A stretch of 64,000 bases of DNA, from contig NZ_JAPNUE010000001.1 in NCBI RefSeq assembly GCF_026626305.1, forward strand, positions 372,001-436,000, written 5' to 3'. Origin of the DNA: Frigidibacter sp. RF13. Lineage in GTDB: Bacteria; Pseudomonadota; Alphaproteobacteria; Rhodobacterales; Rhodobacteraceae. This document shows positions 51,653-58,485 of this stretch, in pieces; positions within the stretch are counted from its first letter, which is position 1, and each line of letters begins with the position of its first letter. A program made the position numbers and the translations under genes. The notes beneath the pieces were generated by a model. That model was given only the letters and a program-made list of their open reading frames with translations. It ran no database searches and was not told the origin of the DNA.

Positions 51653-52282
51653 ATGGTTGGACGCATCATCGAAACGGCGGACGATCTGGCGGAGGGCGCG
51701 GCCTGGCTTTCGACCCGCGACCCGCGCCTCGCGCAGGCACTGGCAGATGTCGGCCCCTTGCCGCTCAGGCGCAATCCCGGCGGCTTCGCCGCGCTTCTCG
51801 ACGCGATCATGTCGCAGCAGGTATCCGTTGCCTCGGCCGATGCGATCTGGCGGCGGCTTGAGGCCGCGGGCCTTACCGAGGCGCCTGCCGTCGCGGCGGC
51901 GGGCGAGGAGGCTTTGCGCGCCTGCGGATTGTCGCGGCAGAAAATCCGCTATGCGACGGCGCTGGCAACCGCAGGCCTCGACTTCGAGGCGTTGGCAGAA
52001 TACCCGGACGAAGAGGCGATCGCAGCCCTTGTCGCTTTGCCGGGGATCGGGCGCTGGACCGCCGAAATCTATGCGATGTTCTCGCTCGGCCGCGCCGATG
52101 TGTTCGCGCCGGGCGATCTTGCCCTGCAGGAAGCGGCGCGGATGCTGTTCGATCTGGAGGAGCGCCCGTCTGAACGCGCGCTCAGGGCGATGGCCGAGGA
52201 TTGGTCACCCTGGCGGGCGGTTGCGGCACGCGCGCTCTGGGCCTACTACCGCCATGTGAGAAGCCGGGAAGGGATAAGATGA
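51653..52282 (+). CDS. DNA-3-methyladenine glycosylase II family (AlkA-like)
   Basis: A 209-residue HhH-GPD base-excision glycosylase: helix-hairpin-helix LVALPGIGRWTAEIYAM, then the catalytic Asp in FAPGDLALQEAARM. It removes alkylated purines from DNA. It lacks the N-terminal domain of E. coli AlkA and is closer to the compact bacterial/yeast Mag1 type. Start at 51653, after AGGGGGG. The stop overlaps the next gene's start (ATGA), so it is coupled to an esterase, an arrangement common in alphaproteobacteria. Confidence 0.85.
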   Translation: MVGRIIETADDLAEGAAWLSTRDPRLAQALADVGPLPLRRNPGGFAALLDAIMSQQVSVASADAIWRRLEAAGLTEAPAVAAAGEEALRACGLSRQKIRYATALATAGLDFEALAEYPDEEAIAALVALPGIGRWTAEIYAMFSLGRADVFAPGDLALQEAARMLFDLEERPSERALRAMAEDWSPWRAVAARALWAYYRHVRSREGIR

Positions 52283-52941
52283 CACGAGAGTTGCAGTTCG
52301 CGACAAAGGCGGCACGGTCTGGCAAGGCCCGGTCGCTGGTGATCTTCCTGCATGGATATGGCGCCGATGGTGCCGATCTTCTCGGCCTCGCCGATCCTTT
52401 GGCGCCACATCTGCCCGATACCGCATTCATCGCGCCCGATGCGCCTGAGCCTTGCGCGGGCAACCCGTTCGGGCGGCAATGGTTCCCGATCCCCTGGCTG
52501 GACGGATCGAGCGAGGAAGAGGCCAAGGCGGGGCTCGCCCGCGCGTCGGACGACCTCGATGCCTTCATCAACGCGCGGCTCGCCGACTATGCTCTCGCGT
52601 CCGGCCGGCTCATCCTCTTCGGCTTTTCGCAAGGCACGATGATGGCGCTGCATGTCGCGCCACGCCGGGTCGAGCCGGTCGCGGGGATCGTCGCCTTTTC
52701 CGGCCGCCTTCTCGCGCCCGAACGGCTTGAGGTCGAGGCTCAGTCCAAACCACCGGTCCTTCTGGTCCATGGTGATGCCGATCCGATGGTGCCTTTCGCC
52801 GACATGCAGCTTGCCGGACAGGCGCTGACGGCTGCAGGGTTCGAGACCTATGGCCATGTCATGAAAGGCACCGGGCACGGCATCGCACCAGACGGGCTGT
52901 CGGTCGCGCTGCAGTTCATGCGCGAGCGGCTTGGCGGCTGA
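52279..52941 (+). CDS. Phospholipase/carboxylesterase-family hydrolase
   Basis: A 220-residue alpha/beta hydrolase of the carboxylesterase/thioesterase group: LVIFLHGYGADGADLLGLAD, nucleophile GFSQGTMMALH, Asp in HGDADPMVPF and His in GTGHGIAPDG. Substrates are probably short-chain esters or acyl-thioesters. Translationally coupled to the glycosylase gene. No signal peptide: cytoplasmic. Confidence 0.85.
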   Translation: MTRELQFATKAARSGKARSLVIFLHGYGADGADLLGLADPLAPHLPDTAFIAPDAPEPCAGNPFGRQWFPIPWLDGSSEEEAKAGLARASDDLDAFINARLADYALASGRLILFGFSQGTMMALHVAPRRVEPVAGIVAFSGRLLAPERLEVEAQSKPPVLLVHGDADPMVPFADMQLAGQALTAAGFETYGHVMKGTGHGIAPDGLSVALQFMRERLGG

Positions 52942-53088
52942 GCCACCCGCTCGCAGTACGTTTCTTGCGCGATCGACGGCCGGAAAGCAGGAAGATTGTC
53001 GCGTGTCAGGCAAAAATCCGCCGCCCGCCCTTGCATCCCGTCGTCTGGTTGTTACGTTGGACGTACCGAATCTTTGGGAGACGACCGA

Positions 53089-53199
53089 ATGAGCCTTCTC
53101 GCCCTGACTTCGCTGGTGCTTCTCGCGCTGATCGAAGCCCGTGCGCGGCGCGTTCCGGTCAAGGCCGAGGCAACCGCTCGCCGCACGCGCCGGTCCTGA
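53089..53199 (+). CDS. Possible 36-residue membrane peptide
   Basis: The frame reads MSLLALTSLVLLALIEARAR followed by RVPVKAEATARRTRRS: a short hydrophobic helix and a strongly basic tail. GGGAG precedes the ATG by nine bases. Such peptides occur in Rhodobacterales. Without comparison it is only a plausible gene. Confidence 0.35.
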   Translation: MSLLALTSLVLLALIEARARRVPVKAEATARRTRRS

Positions 53200-53326
53200 C
53201 GCCCAGATCGTCCGTATTTCTTTTCCCTTCTTGCCGTCTGGGCCGCTCTCGTTTGCCTTGGCGTCACATTTCTGTGCGGCGCAAGGAATATAGCGGGGCT
53301 TGTCAGGCGCGAAACGCCAGATATAG

Positions 53327-53336
53327 TTGTGGATAA
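53327..53336 (-). promoter_or_regulatory. DnaA-box-like site
   Basis: TTGTGGATAA is the complement of the consensus TTATCCACAA. It is single, about 60 bp before the HNH endonuclease start. A lone box may affect transcription of that gene; nothing else suggests an origin here. Confidence 0.4.
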
Positions 53337-53394
53337 GGTGGAGCGGCGCTCCCGCTCCTGGATCCGCAGGGTCCATGCGTGAGGTGTCTTTGGA

Positions 53395-53994
53395 ATGCTC
53401 GACCGGACGGACAGCGACGATTTCAGGACGACATTCGTGCGGGAGCCTTCGGCGCTCAAGCACTATCCCGCGCTGGTCCTGAACGCGGATTTTCGGCCCT
53501 TATCCTACTACCCGCTGTCGCTCTGGCCTTGGCAGGAGGCGATCAAGGCGGTCTTTCTCGACCGGGTGACGATCCTGGCCGAATATGAGCAGATGGTGCA
53601 CAGCCAGCGGACAGCCTTCCGAATACCGTCGGTCGTGGTGCTGAAGGAATATGTAAGACCCCAGAAGCGCGTGGCCTTCACGCGCTTCAATCTTTTTCTG
53701 AGGGACGAATTCTGCTGCCAATATTGCGGCTCGAGGGGCGATCTGACCTTCGACCATGTGCTGCCGCGCTCGAAGGGCGGGGTGACCAGCTGGGAAAATG
53801 TCGTGGCGGCCTGTTCTCCCTGCAATCTCAGGAAGGGCAACAAGAACCTCAAGCAGTCCGGCCTGCATCTGCGCCGTGCGCCGCACCGGCCGACAGCCGA
53901 GGAGATGCAACAGGTCGGCCGCCGCTTCCCGCCGAACTACCTGCACGACAGCTGGATGGACTTCCTTTATTGGGACGCCGAGTTGGATGCCTGA
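53395..53994 (+). CDS. HNH endonuclease
   Basis: A 199-residue protein with an HNH/treble-clef domain at about 105-160: FCCQYCGSRGDLTFDHVLPR (zinc Cys pair and catalytic His), SWENVVAACSPCNLRKGNKN (second Cys pair and Asn). The N-terminal third (YPALVLNADFRPLSYYPLSL) is shared with many alphaproteobacterial HNH proteins of unknown role. It probably cuts or repairs DNA, but no restriction partner or phage gene is near. Start at 53395. Its last 28 bases overlap the convergent acetyltransferase gene. Confidence 0.85.
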   Translation: MLDRTDSDDFRTTFVREPSALKHYPALVLNADFRPLSYYPLSLWPWQEAIKAVFLDRVTILAEYEQMVHSQRTAFRIPSVVVLKEYVRPQKRVAFTRFNLFLRDEFCCQYCGSRGDLTFDHVLPRSKGGVTSWENVVAACSPCNLRKGNKNLKQSGLHLRRAPHRPTAEEMQQVGRRFPPNYLHDSWMDFLYWDAELDA

Positions 53995-54530
53995 GGAGGC
54001 AGGATCGCCTTCCGCATCTTGATGAGCGGAACAGGCGCACCGCCGCGAGAGTCGGTGAGATTTTCAACCGGTTCGAAGCCGAAGGCACGATAAAGCGGCG
54101 CGCCGGACAGGGTTGCCATCAATTCCAGCATCTTGAAGCCCTCTGCGCGCGCCGCATCCTCGCACAAGCGCAGGATCAGCCGGCCGACCCCGCGACGCAC
54201 AAATTCAGGGTCGGTATACATGGCCCGAATGCGCGCGGGGTCACTGTCCGGGTTCAAGAGTGCGGGATCACGCCCTGGCGTGGCGCTACTGCCATACAGC
54301 GTTGCCCGGCGACTCCAGCCGCCACACCCGGCAATCCTGCCGTCCGATTCGACAACGAAGTAAGTCCGGTCGTCGACCAAGAGCCGGTCCAGCCCCATGA
54401 TTGCGCGGCTGGAGGCGATCTCGTCGGGCGTCAGAAAGCCCTTTTGCAGCTCGGCAATGGCGCGGTCCATCACTATGGACATCTGCTCGATGTCGGCATG
54501 ATCAGCAAGGCGTGACAGAAGACCGTCCAT
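53967..54530 (-). CDS. GNAT-family N-acetyltransferase
   Basis: A 187-residue acetyltransferase. The acetyl-CoA motif appears as YTDPEFVRRGVGRLILRLCE (R-R-x-V-G-R type), and the domain ends with the beta-strand motif APLYRAFGFEPVE. Substrate unknown. The start at 54530 (MDGLLSRLAD) is supported by GGAGGA five bases upstream. Ends inside the HNH gene on the opposite strand (28-bp overlap). Confidence 0.8.
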   Translation of the reverse strand: MDGLLSRLADHADIEQMSIVMDRAIAELQKGFLTPDEIASSRAIMGLDRLLVDDRTYFVVESDGRIAGCGGWSRRATLYGSSATPGRDPALLNPDSDPARIRAMYTDPEFVRRGVGRLILRLCEDAARAEGFKMLELMATLSGAPLYRAFGFEPVENLTDSRGGAPVPLIKMRKAILPPQASNSASQ

Positions 54531-54646
54531 GTCATCCTCCATATCGCCCCTGGTCGGCGGCTCGGGCTGCGTCCCGGCAGGCGCGGGCACAGCGCCTTTA
54601 CCTTTGCCAAGCCTACACTATGCTCTCTGTCAGGGGGAGTTTGATC

Positions 54647-55615
54647 ATGACCGACAGTTTCTTTCGGCCCGTCTCGGGCATGCAGATGCCGCGTTTCGCG
54701 GGCATTCCGACCTTCATGCGGCTGCCGCATGTGCCGCTCGATCATCCCCGCATCGCCGAGGTCGATATTGGCCTGATCGGCCTGCCGTTCGACAGCGCCG
54801 TCTCGAACCGCCCCGGGCCGCGACATGGGCCGCGCGCAATGCGCGATGCCTCGACCATGATCCGCGCCGAACATCCGATCCACCGCATCCGCCCGTTCGA
54901 GGCCGCCAACTGCGCCGATCTGGGTGACGTGGGGCCGAACCCGGTCGATGTGATGGACACGCTCGATCGCTTCACCGCCTATTACAAGGATCTGAAGGCG
55001 CGCGGTATCCGGCCGCTCAGCGCGGGTGGCGATCATCTCTGTACGCTGCCCGTCCTGCGCGGCATCGCCTCTGACGGCCCGCTCGGCCTCATGCATTTCG
55101 ACAGCCATACCGACCTTTACCCTGTCTATTTCGGCGGCAAGGTCCTGACCCATGGCAATCCGTTCCGCCAGGCGGTCGAGGAGGGGCTTCTCGACCCCAA
55201 GCGCATGGTCCAGATCGGCATTCGCGGCACGACCTACGATTTCGTCGATATCGACTTCGCTGAGGCAAACGGCATCCGCATTATCCGGATCGAGGAGTTT
55301 CATGCGCGCGGCGTGAAGGACGTGATGGCAGAGGCGCGCGAGATCGTCGGGCAGGGGCCTACTTACCTCTCTTACGATATCGATTTCATCGACCCCTCGG
55401 TCGCGCCCGGCACCGGCACGCCGGAATGGGGCGGGCCGAATGCCTATCAGGCGCTGCAGGTGGTGCGCGAATGCCTCGGGCTGAATATCGTCGGCGCCGA
55501 TGTGGTCGAGGTTTCGCCGCCCTTCGATCCGACCGGCAATACCGCCTATCTCGGCGCTACGGTGATGTTCGAGATCCTCTGCCTCATGGTGCGGGCGCTT
55601 GAACGCCCGCGGTGA
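54647..55615 (+). CDS. Agmatinase/ureohydrolase-family enzyme
   Basis: A 322-residue Mn2+-dependent ureohydrolase: GGDH (SAGGDHLCTLPVLR), the second ligand block FDSHTDLYPVYFGG (DSH instead of the usual DAH), and SYDIDFIDPSVAPGTGTPEWGG (DxDxxDP). It splits a guanidino compound into urea and an amine. Agmatinase, guanidinobutyrase and guanidinopropionase cannot be separated by eye, so I leave the symbol blank. Start at 54647, after AGGGGGAG. Its end overlaps the convergent hypothetical gene by 32 bases. Confidence 0.82.
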   Translation: MTDSFFRPVSGMQMPRFAGIPTFMRLPHVPLDHPRIAEVDIGLIGLPFDSAVSNRPGPRHGPRAMRDASTMIRAEHPIHRIRPFEAANCADLGDVGPNPVDVMDTLDRFTAYYKDLKARGIRPLSAGGDHLCTLPVLRGIASDGPLGLMHFDSHTDLYPVYFGGKVLTHGNPFRQAVEEGLLDPKRMVQIGIRGTTYDFVDIDFAEANGIRIIRIEEFHARGVKDVMAEAREIVGQGPTYLSYDIDFIDPSVAPGTGTPEWGGPNAYQALQVVRECLGLNIVGADVVEVSPPFDPTGNTAYLGATVMFEILCLMVRALERPR

Positions 55616-56006
55616 GGTCGGCCTCGCCCTCGCCGATCTCGACCAGTTCGGCGCGGAAACCGGTGCAGGCGCCGCGGATCTCGGCGAGAACCGTGCCGGG
55701 GTCCGGCAGATGCGGGGTGGAGATCAGAAGGACACCGCGAAAACCCAGCCTTGTGAGCCGCTCGGCCACGTCCAATATGTCGAAGTCCGGCGCAAGCAGG
55801 GGCGCAAGTACCGCGTCTGGCGGGGCGCCGTCTGCCCAGTAGGCGGCGGTCAAGGCGGCGAGGCCGCAGGCGCTTTGCCAGGCGGCCACGTCATTGATTC
55901 CGCAACCGCCCTGGCCCCGGCAGGAGCCGAGAACGAGCAGGCGGAGGTTCTTCGAAAGGATGTCGCGGAGCACATCGGGAAGTTGAGAAAAATCTTCGTC
56001 TGTCAC
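55584..56006 (-). CDS. Conserved hypothetical protein
   Basis: A 140-residue soluble protein with a GTG start at 56006. Features: LRLLVLGSCRGQGGCGINDV (Cys pair), a Trp-Ala-rich helix, and PDFDILDVAERLTRLGFRG near the C-terminus, which resembles the receiver-like domain seen in several alphaproteobacterial proteins but without a clear phospho-Asp. I do not recognise the family. The gene overlaps the convergent agmatinase-family gene by 32 bases and lies divergent from phoR. Confidence 0.6.
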   Translation of the reverse strand: MTDEDFSQLPDVLRDILSKNLRLLVLGSCRGQGGCGINDVAAWQSACGLAALTAAYWADGAPPDAVLAPLLAPDFDILDVAERLTRLGFRGVLLISTPHLPDPGTVLAEIRGACTGFRAELVEIGEGEADLTAGVQAPAP

Positions 56007-56188
56007 AGTATCGCTGTCTGAAAAGGACTGGGAAGAAACATGCGGTCGGCCCCATCGGCCGCGTCACCGTGAACAACGCCTCGATCCTATTTCTGGACAT
56101 GGCCCAAAAAAGGTAAAATATTGGCGCAAACAGATTATTTCAAAATTTCGACATATCCGGCGGCGACTGTGCTACGAGGCAGTTGATC

Positions 56189-57223
56189 ATGGCAGACACA
56201 CTGTTCGCGACAGTCTTGAACGCCCTTCCCATGCCGGTTCTGTGGCTGGAGGAGGTGGACCGAGTAGTCCTTGCCAATTCCGCCGCCGAGGGCCTCTTTG
56301 GCGCGGGGCTGGAAGGGCGCTTGGTCACCGACGTTCTGCGCCACCCGGACTTCCATGACACGTTGGGCGAATGCCTGCGCCTGAGTGAAAAGCGCGTGAT
56401 CCGCATCGCGCTCATGACCCGGGCCGGTGACCGGCAGTTCGATGTCCATATCGCGCCCACCGGCAGCGAGGCTTCCTCGGTCGTCTCGTTCGACGATCAG
56501 ACCGCGCTCGATCAGGCCTCGGCGATGCGGCGGGATTTCGTCGCCAATGTCAGTCATGAACTGCGCACGCCGCTGACTGCGCTCGTGGGGTTCATCGAAA
56601 CCCTGCGCGGCGCGGCGCGCGACGATGCCGCCGCGCGTGACCGGTTCCTCGCCATCATGGAGCGGGAAGCGGGCCGGATGATCCGGCTTGTCAGCGATCT
56701 TCTGTCGCTGTCGCGTGTCGAGGCCGAGGAACATCGCCGCCCGCTCGGCACGGTCGAGATGGCGGGGCTGATCCGCGGCGTGATCCAGACCCTGCGCGAT
56801 CAGGCAGAAGCGGCGGGGCTGGAAATCGCGCTGATGGAGGACGGCGCACCCTATCCGGTGCGCGGCGAATCGGATCAGCTTGTGCAGGTGCTGCAGAACC
56901 TTGCCGAAAACGGCATCAAGTATGGCGGGGCGGGGCAACGGCTGGAATTCCGCCTGACGCGGGTTGCGCGCGAGCCGAAGATTCAGGGGCCCGCCATCGC
57001 GGTCGAAGTGGTGGATTTTGGCGATGGAATCGATCCGATCCACCTGCCGCGCCTGACCGAACGATTCTACCGGGTCGACAGCCATCGCTCTCGCGAGAAG
57101 GGCGGAACGGGTCTCGGACTCGCAATTGTAAAACATATCGTCAACCGCCATCGCGGGCGGCTGAAGATCGAAAGCGATCCCGGAAAAGGCAGCAAATTCA
57201 AGGTGATACTGCCCGCTGGCTGA
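56189..57223 (+). CDS. phoR: Phosphate-regulon sensor histidine kinase
   Basis: A 344-residue kinase with no clear membrane segment but an N-terminal PAS-like part (LFATVLNALPMPVLWLEEVD, LANSAAEGLFG). HisKA has the phospho-acceptor in NVSHELRTPLTALVGF, and the HATPase has NLAENGIKYG, VVDFGDGIDP and TGLGLAIVKHI. It phosphorylates PhoB under phosphate starvation, with PhoU and PstSCAB providing the signal. A TTG at 56183 would add two residues; GAGG lies three bases before that TTG and nine before the ATG. It stands just upstream of the pst operon, while phoB is at the far end. Confidence 0.9.
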   Translation: MADTLFATVLNALPMPVLWLEEVDRVVLANSAAEGLFGAGLEGRLVTDVLRHPDFHDTLGECLRLSEKRVIRIALMTRAGDRQFDVHIAPTGSEASSVVSFDDQTALDQASAMRRDFVANVSHELRTPLTALVGFIETLRGAARDDAAARDRFLAIMEREAGRMIRLVSDLLSLSRVEAEEHRRPLGTVEMAGLIRGVIQTLRDQAEAAGLEIALMEDGAPYPVRGESDQLVQVLQNLAENGIKYGGAGQRLEFRLTRVAREPKIQGPAIAVEVVDFGDGIDPIHLPRLTERFYRVDSHRSREKGGTGLGLAIVKHIVNRHRGRLKIESDPGKGSKFKVILPAG

Positions 57224-57262
57224 TCCGGCCGAAAGGTGGTTGCCAAAGGTCGGCGCCGCCGG

Positions 57263-57280
57263 GCGTCATCAAACTGTTAC
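57263..57280 (+). promoter_or_regulatory. Pho box candidate upstream of pstS
   Basis: GCGTCAT-CAAA-CTGTTAC has two 7-bp units with a 4-bp spacer, the geometry of the PhoB site (CTGTCAT-N4-CTGTCAT); each unit keeps five of seven bases. It is 85 bp before the pstS start. Confidence 0.6.
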
Positions 57281-57364
57281 GCAGCCGACACAAAAGCATG
57301 ACGGCAAGCGCCTATGCCGCCCTCAAGGTCGTCGAAGGGACGGCCGGATGTGACGGAGACAGAT

Positions 57365-58429
57365 ATGACCATCCTGAAATTTTCCGCGCCGATGATCGCA
57401 CCGGTGATCGCGCTCGCCGCCGCCGCGACCGCCGCTGACGCCCGCGACCAGCTGCAGATCGCCGGTTCCTCGACCGTGCTGCCCTATGCCACCATTGTCG
57501 CCGAAGCCTTCGGCGAGAATTTCGACTTCCCGACCCCGGTCGTGGAAGGCGGCGGTTCGGGTGCGGGCCGCAAGAAACTCTGCGAAGGCGTGGGTGACAC
57601 TACGATCGATATCGCCAACTCCTCCTCGCGAATCAAGCAGTCCGACATCGACCTCTGCGCCCAGAATGGCGTGACCGAGATCATGGAAGTCCGCATTGGC
57701 TATGACGGGATCGTCTTCGCCTCTGACATCAACGGCGCCGATTTCGCGCTGACGCCCGCCGACGTCTGGGGCGCGCTTTCGGCGCAGACCGTCAAAGACG
57801 GTGCACTGGTCGCAAATGGCGCCAAAAGCTGGGCCGACGTGAATGCCAGCCTGCCCGCGCAGGACATTCTGACCTTCATCCCCGGCACCAAGCACGGCAC
57901 GCGCGAAGTGTTCGACGTCAAGGTTCTGGAAGAGGGCTGCAAGGCCGCCGGTGCCTATGACCTGTTCCTCGCCGCCTCGGCTGGCGCCGATGACGATGCC
58001 AAGAAGAAGGACGCCATTGCCGGCTGCACCACGCTGCGCACCGACGGCGTCTCTGTCGACGTGGACGGCGACTATACCGAGACGCTCTCGCGCCTCGATG
58101 CCAACAAGAATGCGGTCGGCGTCTTTGGCCTGTCGTTCTACGAGAACAATACGGACAAGCTGAAGGTCGCGACGATGGACGGCGTGGTGCCCTCGGTCGA
58201 GACGATCTCGTCGGGCGACTATCCGGTCTCGCGCCCGCTTTTCTTCTACGTGAAGAAGCAGCATATCGGCGTGATCCCGGGCCTGAAGGAATTTGTCCAG
58301 TTCTTCGTCTCCGACGAGATGGCGGGGCCCGATGGCGCGCTGGCTGACTACGGCCTGGTGCCTGACCCGGAGCTGGCCGCGACCCAGGCTGCAGTCGATG
58401 GCGAAACCATCATGAAGCCGCTGAACTGA
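57365..58429 (+). CDS. pstS: Phosphate-binding protein (free copy)
   Basis: A 354-residue periplasmic binding protein: Sec signal to about 26 (SAPMIAPVIALAAAATAADA), mature start RDQLQIAGSSTVLPYATIV. The phosphate-binding Ser/Thr loops are visible in GSSTVLPY, VVEGGGSGAGRKKLCEG, NSSSRIKQSDI and GTKHGTREVF. It delivers phosphate to PstCA. Start at 57365, with GGAG eight bases before. The next gene begins with a second, highly similar PstS domain. The hairpin at 58444-58466 that separates them probably increases the yield of this soluble copy. Confidence 0.92.
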   Translation: MTILKFSAPMIAPVIALAAAATAADARDQLQIAGSSTVLPYATIVAEAFGENFDFPTPVVEGGGSGAGRKKLCEGVGDTTIDIANSSSRIKQSDIDLCAQNGVTEIMEVRIGYDGIVFASDINGADFALTPADVWGALSAQTVKDGALVANGAKSWADVNASLPAQDILTFIPGTKHGTREVFDVKVLEEGCKAAGAYDLFLAASAGADDDAKKKDAIAGCTTLRTDGVSVDVDGDYTETLSRLDANKNAVGVFGLSFYENNTDKLKVATMDGVVPSVETISSGDYPVSRPLFFYVKKQHIGVIPGLKEFVQFFVSDEMAGPDGALADYGLVPDPELAATQAAVDGETIMKPLN

Positions 58430-58443
58430 TCCTGACGACATTT

Positions 58444-58466
58444 CCGGGGGCGGCACTCGCCCCCGG
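58444..58466 (+). terminator. Stem-loop between pstS and the pstS-pstC fusion
   Basis: CCGGGGGCG (58444-58452) and CGCCCCCGG (58458-58466) form a nine-bp stem with loop GCACT. A competing pairing, TTTCCGG (58441-58447) with CCGGAAA (58472-58478), partly overlaps. No U-run follows. This is the usual place for a hairpin that makes the binding protein more abundant than the permease. Confidence 0.65.
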
Positions 58467-58485
58467 ATCATCCGGAAAGACCGAA

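Larger units (their letters stand above)
52942..53394. other. Intergenic region with one small ORF and a DnaA box
   Basis: These 453 bases hold a possible 36-codon ORF (53089-53199) and a perfect DnaA-box-like TTGTGGATAA at 53327-53336. The rest shows no convincing gene, tRNA or terminator. The short stretch before the HNH gene contains a GC-rich imperfect hairpin (around 53342-53375). Confidence 0.6.

Noticed and set aside
55998..56025. CTGTCAC...CTGTCTG before phoR as Pho box
   Set aside because: The two units are 14 bp apart instead of the 11 bp needed for a PhoB site; the 57263 site has the correct spacing.
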